Positions 26,801-35,359 of a DNA stretch of 64,000 nucleotides are shown in pieces. Origin of the DNA: Demequina sp. B12 (GTDB taxonomy: Bacteria > Actinomycetota > Actinomycetes > Actinomycetales > Demequinaceae); assembly GCF_028823635.1 (NCBI RefSeq), contig NZ_JAPEHU010000002.1:434001-498000 (forward strand), in the 5' to 3' direction. Positions within the stretch are counted from its first letter, which is position 1; every line of letters begins with the position of its first letter. The notes under the pieces are model-generated. The model was not told where the DNA came from. It made no database searches and was given only the letters and a program-made list of their open reading frames with translations. Position numbers and translations under genes: made by a program.

Positions 26801-27218
26801 CCTTGGAAGGTTCCGACGAGTCGAGGACCGGAACGCCTGCCTCACGTGCCGCTTTGAGGGCGGCTACCTTGTCACCTGCTTGGGCGAGCACCTCTGGGGG
26901 CGGGCCCACGAAGGTGAGACCTTCATCCGCGCACCGCTGTGCGAGCTCCACGTTCTCTGACAGGAAGCCATAGCCGGGGTAGATGGCGTCAGCACCTGCG
27001 TGCCGGGCCACACGGACCATCTCGTCGATGTCGAGGTATGCCTTGACCGGGTGGCCCTCGTCGCCGATCTGGTAAGCCTCATCGGCCTTGACACGGTGTT
27101 CTGACATGCGGTCTTCGTACGGGAAGACGGCGACTGTGCGTGCACCCAACTCGTAAGCCGCGCGGAAAGCGCGCACAGCGATTTCGGCACGGTTGGCAAC
27201 AAGAACCTTAGAGAACAA
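23808..27218 (-). CDS. pyc: Pyruvate carboxylase
   Basis: Carboxylates pyruvate to oxaloacetate with ATP and biotin, refilling the citric acid cycle. The 1136-residue length is normal. Order of domains: biotin carboxylase (about 1-450, starting MFSKVLVANRAEIAVRA, with VAGGGGRGMRRV and the arginine of EMNPRIQVEHTVTE), carboxyltransferase (about 520-800, DTTMRDAHQSLLATR and the metal site LHTHDTTGG), allosteric linker, and C-terminal biotinyl domain with VIEAMKMESAI, the lysine being biotinylated. The start is TTG at 27218, with AAGGGA upstream. A long stem-loop follows the stop. Confidence 0.96.
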   Translation of the reverse strand: MFSKVLVANRAEIAVRAFRAAYELGARTVAVFPYEDRMSEHRVKADEAYQIGDEGHPVKAYLDIDEMVRVARHAGADAIYPGYGFLSENVELAQRCADEGLTFVGPPPEVLAQAGDKVAALKAAREAGVPVLDSSEPSKDPAELIEAADRIGFPVFVKAVAGGGGRGMRRVESREALPEALAAAMREAENAFGDSTVFLEQAVLGPRHIEVQILADAHGNVVHLFERDCSVQRRHQKVIEIAPAPALDPAIREALCADAVKFAQSLGYVNAGTVEFLVATEGERAGEHVFIEMNPRIQVEHTVTEEVTDIDIVSAQMRIAAGESLPEIGIHQEDIRTNGYAVQTRITTEDPTNGFIPDTGRIVAYRSPGGAGVRLDGATGMAGNTVTGHFDSMLVKLTCRGHDFEAAVRRAARALAEFRIRGVTNNIRFLRAVLADEAFQAGGVTTGFIDERPYLLEVPESAERSTKLLNFLGHTTVNRPHGEPSRALLTPRTKLPQIDLNAPIPDGTRQQLLELGPEGFASALRQDRRLRLTDTTMRDAHQSLLATRVRTYDLLGAAGHTARMAPELFSLECWGGATYDVAMRFLSEDPWQRLANLREAVPNIALQMLLRGRNTVGYTPYPDEVAHAFVEEATEVGIDIFRIFDALNDVDQMRPAIEAVRATGTSVAEATICYTGNMVSPDEDIYTLDYYLRLAEQLVDAGAHILAIKDMAGLLRPASGFMLVDALRSRFDLPVHLHTHDTTGGQVATLLAAAEAGVDAVDVANAAMAGTTSQPPMAALIAAMEYTARDTAIPLSAAQDLEPYWEAVRKLYGPYESGLSAPTGRVYRHEIPGGQLSNLRQQAISLGLADKFEQIEDTYAAADAMLGRLVKVTPSSKVVGDLALNLVANGTDPADFEANPQEYDLPDSVIGFLQGDLGVPPAGWPEPFRTKALQGRAAAPARKELSDEDKAALTQAGPERQRALNHLLFPGPAREFDAAVEQYGDISVVDTFHYLYGLTVGSGEEAMVELGEGVQVLVSLEALGEPDDHGERTAMFNYNGQLRPVQIRDESAKVDVVEREKADATVEGHVAAPFSGSVSAAVEEGAQVEAGQTVAVIEAMKMESAITAPISGTVARVVVSGAEALSGKDLILVIEP

Positions 27219-27299
27219 CGGTTTTCCCTTCGACGGTGAAGTTAATCCTGCCAGGCTTGTGCAGACCTGACCGCACTCACCGGTGGGAACTTGAAGGAC

Positions 27300-27881
27300 T
27301 TAAGACGCGTGGGTGCGCTTGGCACGACGCTGCGCGAGCTCGTCCATATGGTTGGATTCCGGCTCAACCACGCCGTCGCCCTTGTCTGCGGGCAGTGCGG
27401 ACAGCGATCCCTCAAGCTCGCGCCACACCTTGCCCAGGGCGATTCCAAAGACACCCTGTCCACCCTGGACCAGGTCGATGACCTCATCATCTGAGGTGCA
27501 CTCGTACACCGAGGCGCCATCAGACATCAGCGTGATTCGGGACAGGTCTTCAACCCCACGCTCTCGCAGGGTGTCGACGGCTGCACGGATCTGTTGGAGC
27601 GATACACCGGAGTCGAGCAGCCGCTTCACTACTCGCAACACCAGAATGTCTCGGAAGCCATACAGGCGTTGCGTTCCGGAACCTGTGGCGCCGCGCACGG
27701 TCGGTTCAACCAAGCCGGTCCGAGCCCAGTAGTCGAGTTGGCGGTACGTGATGCCGGCCGCCTTGCAAGCGGTCGGTCCGCGATATCCCGCGTTCTTGTC
27801 GAGGTGAGCTAGGCCGTCGTCAAACAGAACACCCTGGTCCTGCAGTGCACTCATATCGTGACCACCGGTCTGAGCCATCAT
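27300..27881 (-). CDS. MerR-family regulator (Rv1830-like)
   Basis: A 193-residue MerR-type transcription factor. Its winged helix is in the middle of the N-terminal half: GYRGPTACKAAGITYRQLDY, then WARTGLVEPTVRGA and FRDILVLRVVKRLLDSGVSL. The C-terminal part is not the classical coiled-coil sensor and carries a conserved acidic block. Gene context matches the Mycobacterium order garA-Rv1828-Rv1829-Rv1830, except that the bifunctional nuclease (Rv1829-type) is missing here. Two adjacent ATGs (27881, 27878) are possible starts behind GGAGGGG. Confidence 0.82.
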   Translation of the reverse strand: MMAQTGGHDMSALQDQGVLFDDGLAHLDKNAGYRGPTACKAAGITYRQLDYWARTGLVEPTVRGATGSGTQRLYGFRDILVLRVVKRLLDSGVSLQQIRAAVDTLRERGVEDLSRITLMSDGASVYECTSDDEVIDLVQGGQGVFGIALGKVWRELEGSLSALPADKGDGVVEPESNHMDELAQRRAKRTHAS

Positions 27882-27974
27882 CCCCTCCTCATCAACTAAC
27901 TGTGACCAAACTAGAGATCAGGGCCACCCTGGTCAACGCACCACGCGGCGCTGGGGATAGCCGTGTCCTCATTG

Positions 27975-28703
27975 TTATCGGTCGACTTCCGCGTGTACCC
28001 AAGCGCTGAACATCGCAATTGCCGCATCGGACCGTTGTCGCACTTGAGCATCGGCCTCAGCGTCATTGCCCTTGGTACGCGCGGGCCGGGAGAGCTCGCG
28101 TGCCTCGTGCGCTTCGCGCTGCGCGGCGCGCACCAGGTTCTTCAGCGCTCGAAGGTCGCCGCCCGCGTCAACGTATGCCTGCGCTGCGACGACGATCTCC
28201 ACCGCGGAACGCTCATAACGGCCGGGCGAGGTTTGAGCAATGATCGCTGCCGCGGTGAGTTCGTCTACCAACTCCAGAGAAGCCGAGGCATTGGAAGCAA
28301 GTTCCGATGTCGCAAGCAGGGGTTCCCGGTGTGTCACTTCGTGAAGCGAGACGGGTTCGTGCAACAGCCCCGCGTCAAGTTGCGCGAGGTAGTCGGCAAT
28401 GACTGACAGGGGGCGGTAGTGATCCCGCTGCTGACGCAAGACGAACCTCAGGCGCTCAACGTCCGCGGGCGAGTACTGGCGGTATCCAGATGGAGTTCTT
28501 ACCGGGGTGACGAGGCCATTGGAGTCCAGAAAGCGAAGCTTCGAAGAGGTGAGTGCAGGGAACTCCTGGGAAACTTGCGCAAGCACGTCGCTGACGCGCA
28601 AATGCGCGTCGTGGGAAAGCGCGTGAGGCCAGGTCCCCGACACGGACGCAGCCGGAGTAGTCCCGGCCGGTTCGGGAAGGGGGACGGCGCTCAGCGCAGC
28701 CAT
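27975..28703 (-). CDS. ftsR: MerR-family regulator, FtsR-like
   Basis: A 242-residue MerR-type protein with an unusually long, Pro/Ala-rich N-terminal tail (about 1-33) before the winged helix RVSDVLAQVSQEFPALTSSK, then FLDSNGLVTPVRTPSGYRQY. The C-terminal half is helical with an extra, helix-turn-helix-like block. Its position next to a GarA/OdhI gene matches cg1631 (FtsR, an activator of ftsZ in Corynebacterium glutamicum) and Rv1828. The symbol rests on this synteny and domain layout, so it is likely rather than proven. It starts four bases after the FHA gene stop. Confidence 0.7.
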   Translation of the reverse strand: MAALSAVPLPEPAGTTPAASVSGTWPHALSHDAHLRVSDVLAQVSQEFPALTSSKLRFLDSNGLVTPVRTPSGYRQYSPADVERLRFVLRQQRDHYRPLSVIADYLAQLDAGLLHEPVSLHEVTHREPLLATSELASNASASLELVDELTAAAIIAQTSPGRYERSAVEIVVAAQAYVDAGGDLRALKNLVRAAQREAHEARELSRPARTKGNDAEADAQVRQRSDAAIAMFSAWVHAEVDR

Positions 28704-28707
28704 CGAT

Positions 28708-29130
28708 TCAGGCTACCGAGCCGGGGTGGAAGGTCATGCGGTACTTGCCAATCTGCACTTCGTCACCAGCGTTGAGCTTGGCTTCAGACACCAGTTCCCG
28801 GTTCACGTACGTGCCGTTCAAGGAGCCCGCATCGCGAACGTAGAAGTCCTTGCCATCCCGAATGAACTGCACGTGCTCGCGTGACACGGTGACGTCGTCA
28901 AGGAAGATGTCACCCTTCACCGAACGTCCGGCGGTCGTCACGTCAACATCAAGCAGGAAGCGTGCTCCCTGGTTGGGGCCGTGGTGCACGATCAGAAGTG
29001 CACAGGCTTCGTCCAATGCGGCCACAGCTGCATCGTCCTGCGCGGACATGCGAGTGGGTGCTGATTCGTCGACAGGCAGTTGCGCATCCAGGGACATGGT
29101 GCGTTCAACTGGGCTTTCGTCGTAGGTCAT
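28708..29130 (-). CDS. garA: FHA-domain protein, GarA/OdhI family
   Basis: A 140-residue phosphopeptide-binding protein. In mycobacteria and corynebacteria the unphosphorylated form binds and inhibits 2-oxoglutarate dehydrogenase, and Ser/Thr kinases relieve this. The FHA domain (about 60-135) has AGRSVKGDIFLDDVTVSREH and GSLNGTYVNRE. The N-terminal tail does not have the usual ETTSVFR phosphorylation motif; ERTMSLDA is at the corresponding place, with Thr11 as the likely phospho-site. The start overlaps the CDP-alcohol transferase stop (ATGA). Confidence 0.82.
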   Translation of the reverse strand: MTYDESPVERTMSLDAQLPVDESAPTRMSAQDDAAVAALDEACALLIVHHGPNQGARFLLDVDVTTAGRSVKGDIFLDDVTVSREHVQFIRDGKDFYVRDAGSLNGTYVNRELVSEAKLNAGDEVQIGKYRMTFHPGSVA

Positions 29131-29774
29131 GACGCCTCCCTACTGTTGTGGTCGTTGGTATCCATCTTAGGCGTGGTGGCCTGCTGGAGGGCGTTACGCC
29201 GTGAGGCGCGTTCGTGAATGTCACGCACGTATCCCACGCCGCTTACCCAATACAAGACCGCAGCTCCACATGCGCCCACGATCGCCACCACGTGCAACCA
29301 GTCCCACCTGTCGAAACTGATGTAGGCCAGCGGAAGGAACACGTAGAGCGCGAATGTGGCGCTCTTGCCCACGAAGGTCACGTGCGGACTTGGGGTCTTG
29401 CGCACGCGCCCGTAGAGCAATGCGCTGCCGACCATGGCGTCCCGGGCCATCAGGACGATGACTAGCCACCACGGAATGATGTCTCGCACGGCGAGACCGA
29501 AGACTACGACGATGGTCAGGAGACGGTCGGCGGCTGGGTCGAGGAGACGGCCAAGTTTGGTGACTTGGTTCCAGCGGCGTGCAAGGTATCCGTCGAGGAA
29601 ATCGCTGATGCCAGCAAGGGCGAGCACGATGATCGCCCCAACATCCTGCGCAGCGAAGAAGAACCCCCCGAACACCCCGATCAGCAGGATGCGAACAAAC
29701 GAAATGACGTTGGGGAGCGTCCAAATCGCCGCCGACGGGACCTTGGTGGCACCAGATGCGGAGGGATCACTCAC
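29127..29774 (-). CDS. CDP-alcohol phosphatidyltransferase family protein (PgsA-like)
   Basis: A 215-residue membrane enzyme that swaps the CMP of a CDP-lipid for an alcohol, most likely making phosphatidylglycerol phosphate or a related phospholipid. The signature DG-xx-AR-x8-G-xxx-D-xxx-D is intact in DGYLARRWNQVTKLGRLLD followed by PAAD. About five to six membrane helices are predicted. Start is GTG at 29774. Its stop overlaps the garA start. In Mycobacterium pgsA2 also lies close to garA, supporting an orthologous neighbourhood; the alcohol acceptor is not certain. Confidence 0.82.
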   Translation of the reverse strand: MSDPSASGATKVPSAAIWTLPNVISFVRILLIGVFGGFFFAAQDVGAIIVLALAGISDFLDGYLARRWNQVTKLGRLLDPAADRLLTIVVVFGLAVRDIIPWWLVIVLMARDAMVGSALLYGRVRKTPSPHVTFVGKSATFALYVFLPLAYISFDRWDWLHVVAIVGACGAAVLYWVSGVGYVRDIHERASRRNALQQATTPKMDTNDHNSREAS

Positions 29775-29784
29775 GCAGGGGAGT

Positions 29785-29937
29785 CTACTTGTCCTTTGCT
29801 TCCTGGGCTAACACCTTGTCGACGGTCTCCGACGCGATCCGGGTTGCTTCATCCTCTGACGCGCCGCGTGCCAACTCCTTGGCGCGGATCTGGTCGAACT
29901 TGTACCGCCGAGTCTCGGTGGAGTGTTGCTCGGTCAT
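29785..29937 (-). CDS. Small conserved hypothetical protein, 50 residues
   Basis: I do not recognise a characterised family. The ATG at 29937 with GGAGAGGG just upstream starts MTEQHSTETRRYKFDQIRAK; the longer frame has no such site. The product is a soluble, highly charged, probably helical peptide whose middle, ELARGASEDEATRIA, is a compact helix-turn-helix-like segment seen in many short actinobacterial proteins. It lies ten bases before the pgsA-like start on the same strand, so it is probably co-transcribed with the garA cluster. Confidence 0.7.
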   Translation of the reverse strand: MTEQHSTETRRYKFDQIRAKELARGASEDEATRIASETVDKVLAQEAKDK

Positions 29938-30034
29938 CACCCTCTCCTTACCGTTCGCGCGGACCCCCGTGGTCCTGATCTCCAGGCTATGCCTGGAAGC
30001 GGTCCGATGCACGCGCATCGGACCGCCGTCAGAG

Positions 30035-31717
30035 CTAGTTTGCGAGGGGGTTGAAGGTGTCGTAGGTGGCGATGACGGTACGCACGCGCTCCAGCGCGTC
30101 TTCGTCGAGGTCCGCGTCGCCAGTGACTACGTGCAAGGAATCGAGTGCAAGGTTCCCGTACTTGTGGCCCTGATCCTCGGGAACTCCTTGGCTCAGGATG
30201 AGGTCGATGATGCCTTGGAAGGCTGTGACCCCGGGGATCCAGAACATGTCGTCGCTGACTTGGTCTGAGCGTTGACCCGGCTGCAACCACGCAGGTTCAG
30301 ACCAGATTACGGACGGCCCAATCCAGACAATGGGGTCGTTGCCGTGTTGAAGGTACGCAACCTTGGTGCCGTCCCACTGAGAGCTGGGTTCTTCTAGCCC
30401 GCCCCAGCGATCAGTCCACCGTACGTGTTCGCCTTGGTCCAATACTGGGAGCGCGTAGGGAGAGCCCTCGTCCCTGCGGTCCTGAAGTGTCGACCACAGT
30501 GACGTGAAACTTGGCGTCCCCGCGAGAACCGCGCCGTTGGTCTTGTCGAGGAGTTCTTGTTCGGAGTCGAAGGCGGCATTCATGCCGTACGAACCCAAGC
30601 TGAGCCCATAGACGGTGAGTTGTGGGCGGGAGTCATCGGGAAGTGCCGACCACCACTCGTACACAGCATCAAAGAGAGCGGATGTTCCTTCAGGTGCGAG
30701 GTCCGGCGTCAGCAACGCCGACACTGGGCTGGGCGTCGCACCGTATTGGAGGGTGACAAGCGCCGTATCTCCAGCGTGCAGGTACTCAAAACCATCGATC
30801 GCTGCCGGGTCGAGCCAGCCGGACCCCGTGGTTCCCGCGACAAGAAGCTGCGCCCTGTCGGCAGCCCCGGTACGTTCAAGTTCCTCGACGGCGAGTTGGG
30901 CCCTTTCGGCCAACGTGGGGGCCGAGTCCATCCCCACGTAGATGCGGATGGGTTCGGTAGCTTCGGTACCCGTAATCGCGGAGAGCTCCTCGACCGACGG
31001 GCCACCTCCGACAATCTTGGCGCCCGCCTGGCCTACGGACTCCCACGACACCGCACTGCTCGAACTTCCAGAACGCAGCTCAGTGGTGGGTTGCGCGAAG
31101 GCAGGGTCGTAGTGGTCGTTTCGTGCGCCATACAACGATGTGAGCAACAGCGACAGGATGGTGGTGCCGACCCCCAGAACGAGGAGAACACCGACCACGC
31201 TGGTGGCGCCCGCCGTGAGCGAGACCGCCACGGGTCGTGGACCGTGGTCTCGCCGTGACACCTTGGTCAGCAAGGCGACGACACCCTTGCGCAGGAAGTT
31301 GTGAAGACGCCGTACTCCCCTGCCGATGGCGAAGCCCAGCCACACACCCAGAGAACCACCGAGCACGATGCCCAGCCAATGCAAGCCATCCATCGGAGCG
31401 ATCCCCACAGCTTCGCGGATGTCGTTCTGCCAACGCACCGCGAGAGGTGACAGCGCGACAAACAGCGCGCCCGTTCCCACCGTCACAAGCCACGCAGGGG
31501 CCGAGGCGTCCCACTTCAATCGGCCGTATGACAGAAGGCGGATCAGGCGCCACGTGAGCACCCCAAGCCCGTAGCCCAAGGCAAAGGCAAGTCCTGCGAC
31601 GAGCCCCTGACCCCACGCGGGGCGAGGGAGCAATGATGGTGTCAGCGATGCCGTCACGAACAGCACGCCAACGATCGATCCCACGACGTCAAGTCGTCGT
31701 TCCCGCCACTGGCTCAT
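30035..31717 (-). CDS. Membrane alpha/beta-hydrolase (Abhydrolase_9 family)
   Basis: A 560-residue integral-membrane protein in two parts. The N-terminal part (about 1-210) has four to five membrane helices, typical of the Abhydrolase_9_N family. The C-terminal part (about 255-560) is an alpha/beta hydrolase outside the membrane with nucleophile elbow YGLSLGSYG and a late histidine region. Relatives in Mycobacterium and other Actinomycetota have unknown substrates; a lipid or cell-envelope ester is a guess. The ATG at 31717 is seven bases after GGAGAGG and is preferred to the GTG/ATG further upstream. Confidence 0.8.
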   Translation of the reverse strand: MSQWRERRLDVVGSIVGVLFVTASLTPSLLPRPAWGQGLVAGLAFALGYGLGVLTWRLIRLLSYGRLKWDASAPAWLVTVGTGALFVALSPLAVRWQNDIREAVGIAPMDGLHWLGIVLGGSLGVWLGFAIGRGVRRLHNFLRKGVVALLTKVSRRDHGPRPVAVSLTAGATSVVGVLLVLGVGTTILSLLLTSLYGARNDHYDPAFAQPTTELRSGSSSSAVSWESVGQAGAKIVGGGPSVEELSAITGTEATEPIRIYVGMDSAPTLAERAQLAVEELERTGAADRAQLLVAGTTGSGWLDPAAIDGFEYLHAGDTALVTLQYGATPSPVSALLTPDLAPEGTSALFDAVYEWWSALPDDSRPQLTVYGLSLGSYGMNAAFDSEQELLDKTNGAVLAGTPSFTSLWSTLQDRRDEGSPYALPVLDQGEHVRWTDRWGGLEEPSSQWDGTKVAYLQHGNDPIVWIGPSVIWSEPAWLQPGQRSDQVSDDMFWIPGVTAFQGIIDLILSQGVPEDQGHKYGNLALDSLHVVTGDADLDEDALERVRTVIATYDTFNPLAN

Positions 31718-31798
31718 ATGTGTGCCTCTCCAGGTGTGTCCCGATGAACTGAGCCACACACTAGCGGGCGCCGGTGACGGAAAGAGTGAACTCGGGTG

Positions 31799-34700
31799 CT
31801 AGTTCTGCGAGTCGACCGCACCTTGTATCAGTGCTGCTTTGAGAGCTAGCGCTGGCGCAAACGGAGTGCCGTACCGATGAGCGCACACCGAAACCGACTG
31901 CTCACGCAGGAACGGGAGCAGTTCGCGCTCCGCGTTGATGGTGGCAGCTGACGAGTACACCGCAAGGTCGGCGTGGCCGCGGAGTTCCGGCTCCACTGTG
32001 CCGACGACTCGAACTCGACCTACCGTTCGTGCCCGGCGTACAGCCGCCTCGGCAGGCTCCCTGTGGATGTCGACTGCGGCGGATAGTGCCTCGAGCGCTG
32101 CGCTGGACACTGTGGGCGGGATGGACAGTGTTGCCTGCCCTGTAGCGCGAATCGAGGCTCCAATGGTGCGGAGCACATCGGTATGCGATGCCCCGTCCCA
32201 CCTGATCGTGGCGGGCAGAGCCCGGTACCTGTACACGTTGACCTCTGAGCGAAGTCCGCTGGGGTCGTGCCCGCGACCAAACTGTTCCTGCCATGCGCGC
32301 TGGTCCGCAGCGAATGAGCGCAGAAGACGATCTCGGTCAGCGTCCGTCACGATGGAGCCGGCTTGCTCGATTGCCGGCTCGAGCAACGTCGCGACCGGAG
32401 TTACCTCCGCGGACACGCTGGTAGCGTCGTGGTCTGCTGCCCACCGTGCGAGCGAGCCCACGTAGTGAGGACCGCCTGCCTTGACCGTGGGTCCCACGAC
32501 GGATCGCTTCCAGCCCCCGAATGGCTGGCGCTGCACAATTGCACCTGTCGTGGTGCGGTTGACGTAAACGTTGCCGGCCTGGACGGTATCCACCCACAGC
32601 GCCATCTCTTTGGGGTCCAGCGAGTGCAGGCCTGCGGTAAGTCCGTAGTCGACCGCGTTGACCACTTGTAGTGCTTCGTCGAAAGTCTCAACACAGATAA
32701 GTCCCAGAATCGGTCCGAAGCATTCGGTGAGATGGAAGAACGATCCTGGCTGCACGCCTGCCCGCACACCAGGCGTCCACAGTGTGTCGGTCACCCTCTG
32801 AGGCTCGACCCACCAGCTCTCGCCGTCTTCAAGCGATGTCAACGCACGTGCGAGCTTCCCCTGCGGCGGGACAATGACTGGCCCCATATCCGTGGTGGGA
32901 TCCCAGGCCTCCCCCACCTTCAAGGACGTGACTGCATCGATCAGTTGATTGCGGAAGCGGTCTGACCTGCCAACGGAACCTACAAGCACGGCGAGCGAAG
33001 CTGCGGAACACTTCTGCCCCGCATGCCCGAACGCGGAGGCGACGAGGTCCGCGACTGCGACGTCGAGATCCGCATGAGGCGTGATGACGAGAGCGTTCTT
33101 TCCGGAGGTCTCTGCGCGTACATCGAGCGTGGGTCGATGGTTGAGGAAATGCTGCGCGGTCTCGTAGGCGCCGGTCAGGATGACCTGCTCGATGCGCTCG
33201 TCGCCGATGAGGTCTGATCCGAGCACATCGGTGTCAAGCGATAGTAGTTGGATGACTGACTGAGGTGGATTCGCCTCCTGAAGAACCTCCCACAGCACGG
33301 CGCCACAACGTCCGGCCTCAGGCGCCGGCTTGAGCAATACTGCGCTACCGGCCGCGACTGCCGCCATGGTGGACCCGGCGGGAATCGCCACAGGAAAGTT
33401 CCAAGGCGGGGTCACCAACGTCACGGCGTGCGACTGTGCAATTGCACCCACACCATCGCTGAGTGACAACGCGCTAGCCGCGTAGTACCGCGCAAAGTCA
33501 ACCGCTTCCGACACCTCGGGATCGGCTTGGTCAGGGGTCTTTCCTGCTTCACTGACCATAACTTCTACAAGCCTGGCTCGGTTGCGTTCCAGGGCATCGG
33601 CCATACGGCTCAACACTTCCGCCCTGGTTTGAGGCGACGACTGGGACCACACCTTGCCCGCCGTCTGTACACGCCCCACCACCTGGTCCAATGCCGAGCT
33701 CTCAGCGACATGCGCCGCCGCGAGGGTATCGACCCCGGCCATTGATGTCCGTGCGCGGTCGAGCACGCTCCGCATCGCCTCGCGTTGCTCCCAGACCGAC
33801 GGGTCTGTGTCCGCTGCGTTCGCAAAGGTATTGCCGAGGTCCCACGGCTCCACGGACGTCACCTCCCTGCCGCGCGTGCGACTGGGCGGATCCGTCATCA
33901 CCGCGACCGACTCGAGGAATGCCTCCCGTTGTGCATCCAAGGCCTCCCTGTGCGAACCTGCCCGCGCGGCATCTGCCAGGTAATTCCCTGGGCTGGCGAC
34001 CTCTTCAAGGCGCCTCGCCAGGTATGCCAAGGCCACGTCGAAGTCGTGCGGGTTCACCGCCGGTGTGTACAAGCGGACGGGCCCCGCATCCTCGCTCACG
34101 GCAGCCACGGCACCCGGCGCCATCCCCAACAACATCTCGACATCCATGCTGTCTGTCAGGCCTCGCGACAGTGCAAGTTCGAACGCCCACGCAATGTCGA
34201 ACAGGTTGTGTCCAGCAACCCCCACACGTAGCGAGCTGGCGGTGTCGGCACTCAACGCTTGATTGATCAGCCGCTTGTAGTGAGCATCGGATTGCGCCTT
34301 GGAATCCCACGGCGCTTGCCGCCACCCGTGGAGTTCTGCGTGAACACGTTCCATCGAAAGGTTGGCGCCCTTCACGATCCGCACCTTGAGTGGCGCTCCC
34401 CCAGCGCTGCTTCGACGTTGCGAGTAAGTCTGAAGCTCCGTCAGCGCCTGCAGCGAGTCAGGCAGGTATGCCTGAAGCACCAGCCCAGCACTGAGCCCAC
34501 GGAACTGTGGGTCATCCATGAGTCGGGTGAACACCGCGACCGTGAGATCGAGGTCGTGGTACTCCTCCATATCCAGGTTGACGAAGACGCCACCGTGATC
34601 GACGGCGTCCCGATACAACGGCGCCAATGCCTCCACGATGTCGTCGACTGCCTCGGCAAAAGCCCAACGGGAGTGAGGCGCAACAGCGGCAGAGACCTTG

Positions 34701-35275
34701 ATCGATACGTAGTCGACGTCTGGATGGCGAATAAGAGTCCGCGTGGTCTCGACACGCTTCGCTGCCTCACGACGTCCCAGAACAGCCTCACCGAGCAGGT
34801 TGAGATTGACCCGGGTGCCGTCGCGACGGATCGACCGCAGGGCCTTGCTCAGTTGACGGGGACGTACATCGACCACCAGATGCCCCATCAGTGCCTGGAC
34901 AATGAACCGCGCGCCGCGTGCCGTCAAGGTGGGGGCCACGCGTGCTGCAACGGCCCCTGCCGCGACGGACCAACGCAATGGTGGGGTCGCGGCGCTGGGC
35001 ACGGACTGTTGTGCGCGGACTAGCGACTCGGCCGCAATACGCAGATCCTCCGGCCGGAACAGGCCGTCAAGAAGTTCAGTGAGGAACCGTAGTCCTCCGT
35101 CTTGAGCCAGGAGGTGGTTCATGAGTCGAGACGCCACCGGCACTGGGGTGTGGCGCGCGTCCCGCGTCCACCGTTCCGCGCGTGCCAGGGCGGCCTGCAC
35201 GAGGCGGGAATCTCCAGTCGACAGCTCACCGTTGGCGGTGTGAGGAATGCGCGACGGCGCAGCATCTGTGCTCAT
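31799..35275 (-). CDS. putA: Bifunctional proline dehydrogenase / L-glutamate-gamma-semialdehyde dehydrogenase
   Basis: Oxidises proline to glutamate in two steps, feeding electrons to the respiratory chain. The 1158-residue protein has a FAD-dependent proline dehydrogenase barrel (about 80-460, with FVNLDMEEYHDLDLT and LRVGVAGHN) and an aldehyde dehydrogenase domain (about 500-960, with catalytic Glu722 in AETSGKNALVIT and Cys756 in GQKCSAAS). A C-terminal extension (about 970-1158) resembles the inactive ALDH-like fold of long PutA proteins. No N-terminal ribbon-helix-helix repressor is present, so control must come from elsewhere; the divergent LysR gene is the natural candidate. Confidence 0.94.
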   Translation of the reverse strand: MSTDAAPSRIPHTANGELSTGDSRLVQAALARAERWTRDARHTPVPVASRLMNHLLAQDGGLRFLTELLDGLFRPEDLRIAAESLVRAQQSVPSAATPPLRWSVAAGAVAARVAPTLTARGARFIVQALMGHLVVDVRPRQLSKALRSIRRDGTRVNLNLLGEAVLGRREAAKRVETTRTLIRHPDVDYVSIKVSAAVAPHSRWAFAEAVDDIVEALAPLYRDAVDHGGVFVNLDMEEYHDLDLTVAVFTRLMDDPQFRGLSAGLVLQAYLPDSLQALTELQTYSQRRSSAGGAPLKVRIVKGANLSMERVHAELHGWRQAPWDSKAQSDAHYKRLINQALSADTASSLRVGVAGHNLFDIAWAFELALSRGLTDSMDVEMLLGMAPGAVAAVSEDAGPVRLYTPAVNPHDFDVALAYLARRLEEVASPGNYLADAARAGSHREALDAQREAFLESVAVMTDPPSRTRGREVTSVEPWDLGNTFANAADTDPSVWEQREAMRSVLDRARTSMAGVDTLAAAHVAESSALDQVVGRVQTAGKVWSQSSPQTRAEVLSRMADALERNRARLVEVMVSEAGKTPDQADPEVSEAVDFARYYAASALSLSDGVGAIAQSHAVTLVTPPWNFPVAIPAGSTMAAVAAGSAVLLKPAPEAGRCGAVLWEVLQEANPPQSVIQLLSLDTDVLGSDLIGDERIEQVILTGAYETAQHFLNHRPTLDVRAETSGKNALVITPHADLDVAVADLVASAFGHAGQKCSAASLAVLVGSVGRSDRFRNQLIDAVTSLKVGEAWDPTTDMGPVIVPPQGKLARALTSLEDGESWWVEPQRVTDTLWTPGVRAGVQPGSFFHLTECFGPILGLICVETFDEALQVVNAVDYGLTAGLHSLDPKEMALWVDTVQAGNVYVNRTTTGAIVQRQPFGGWKRSVVGPTVKAGGPHYVGSLARWAADHDATSVSAEVTPVATLLEPAIEQAGSIVTDADRDRLLRSFAADQRAWQEQFGRGHDPSGLRSEVNVYRYRALPATIRWDGASHTDVLRTIGASIRATGQATLSIPPTVSSAALEALSAAVDIHREPAEAAVRRARTVGRVRVVGTVEPELRGHADLAVYSSAATINAERELLPFLREQSVSVCAHRYGTPFAPALALKAALIQGAVDSQN

Positions 35276-35331
35276 GGCATAAGTGTGCGCCTGGGTCTCA
35301 ATCCAGCACCAGCGACACTATTTATAGCAAT

Positions 35332-35352
35332 TCATGAAGTCTTGCTTCATGA
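35332..35352. promoter_or_regulatory. Inverted repeat between putA and lysR, likely LysR operator
   Basis: TCATGAAG (35332-35339), five bases, CTTCATGA (35345-35352): perfect 8-bp arms. It is 57 bases upstream of the putA start, over the presumed -35 of putA, whose -10 is TATAAA just downstream on the minus strand. It also lies where the lysR transcript should begin (TATTTATAG on the plus strand just before). The geometry suits a LysR regulator that activates putA and represses itself. Confidence 0.68.
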
Positions 35353-35359
35353 TGGGGAG

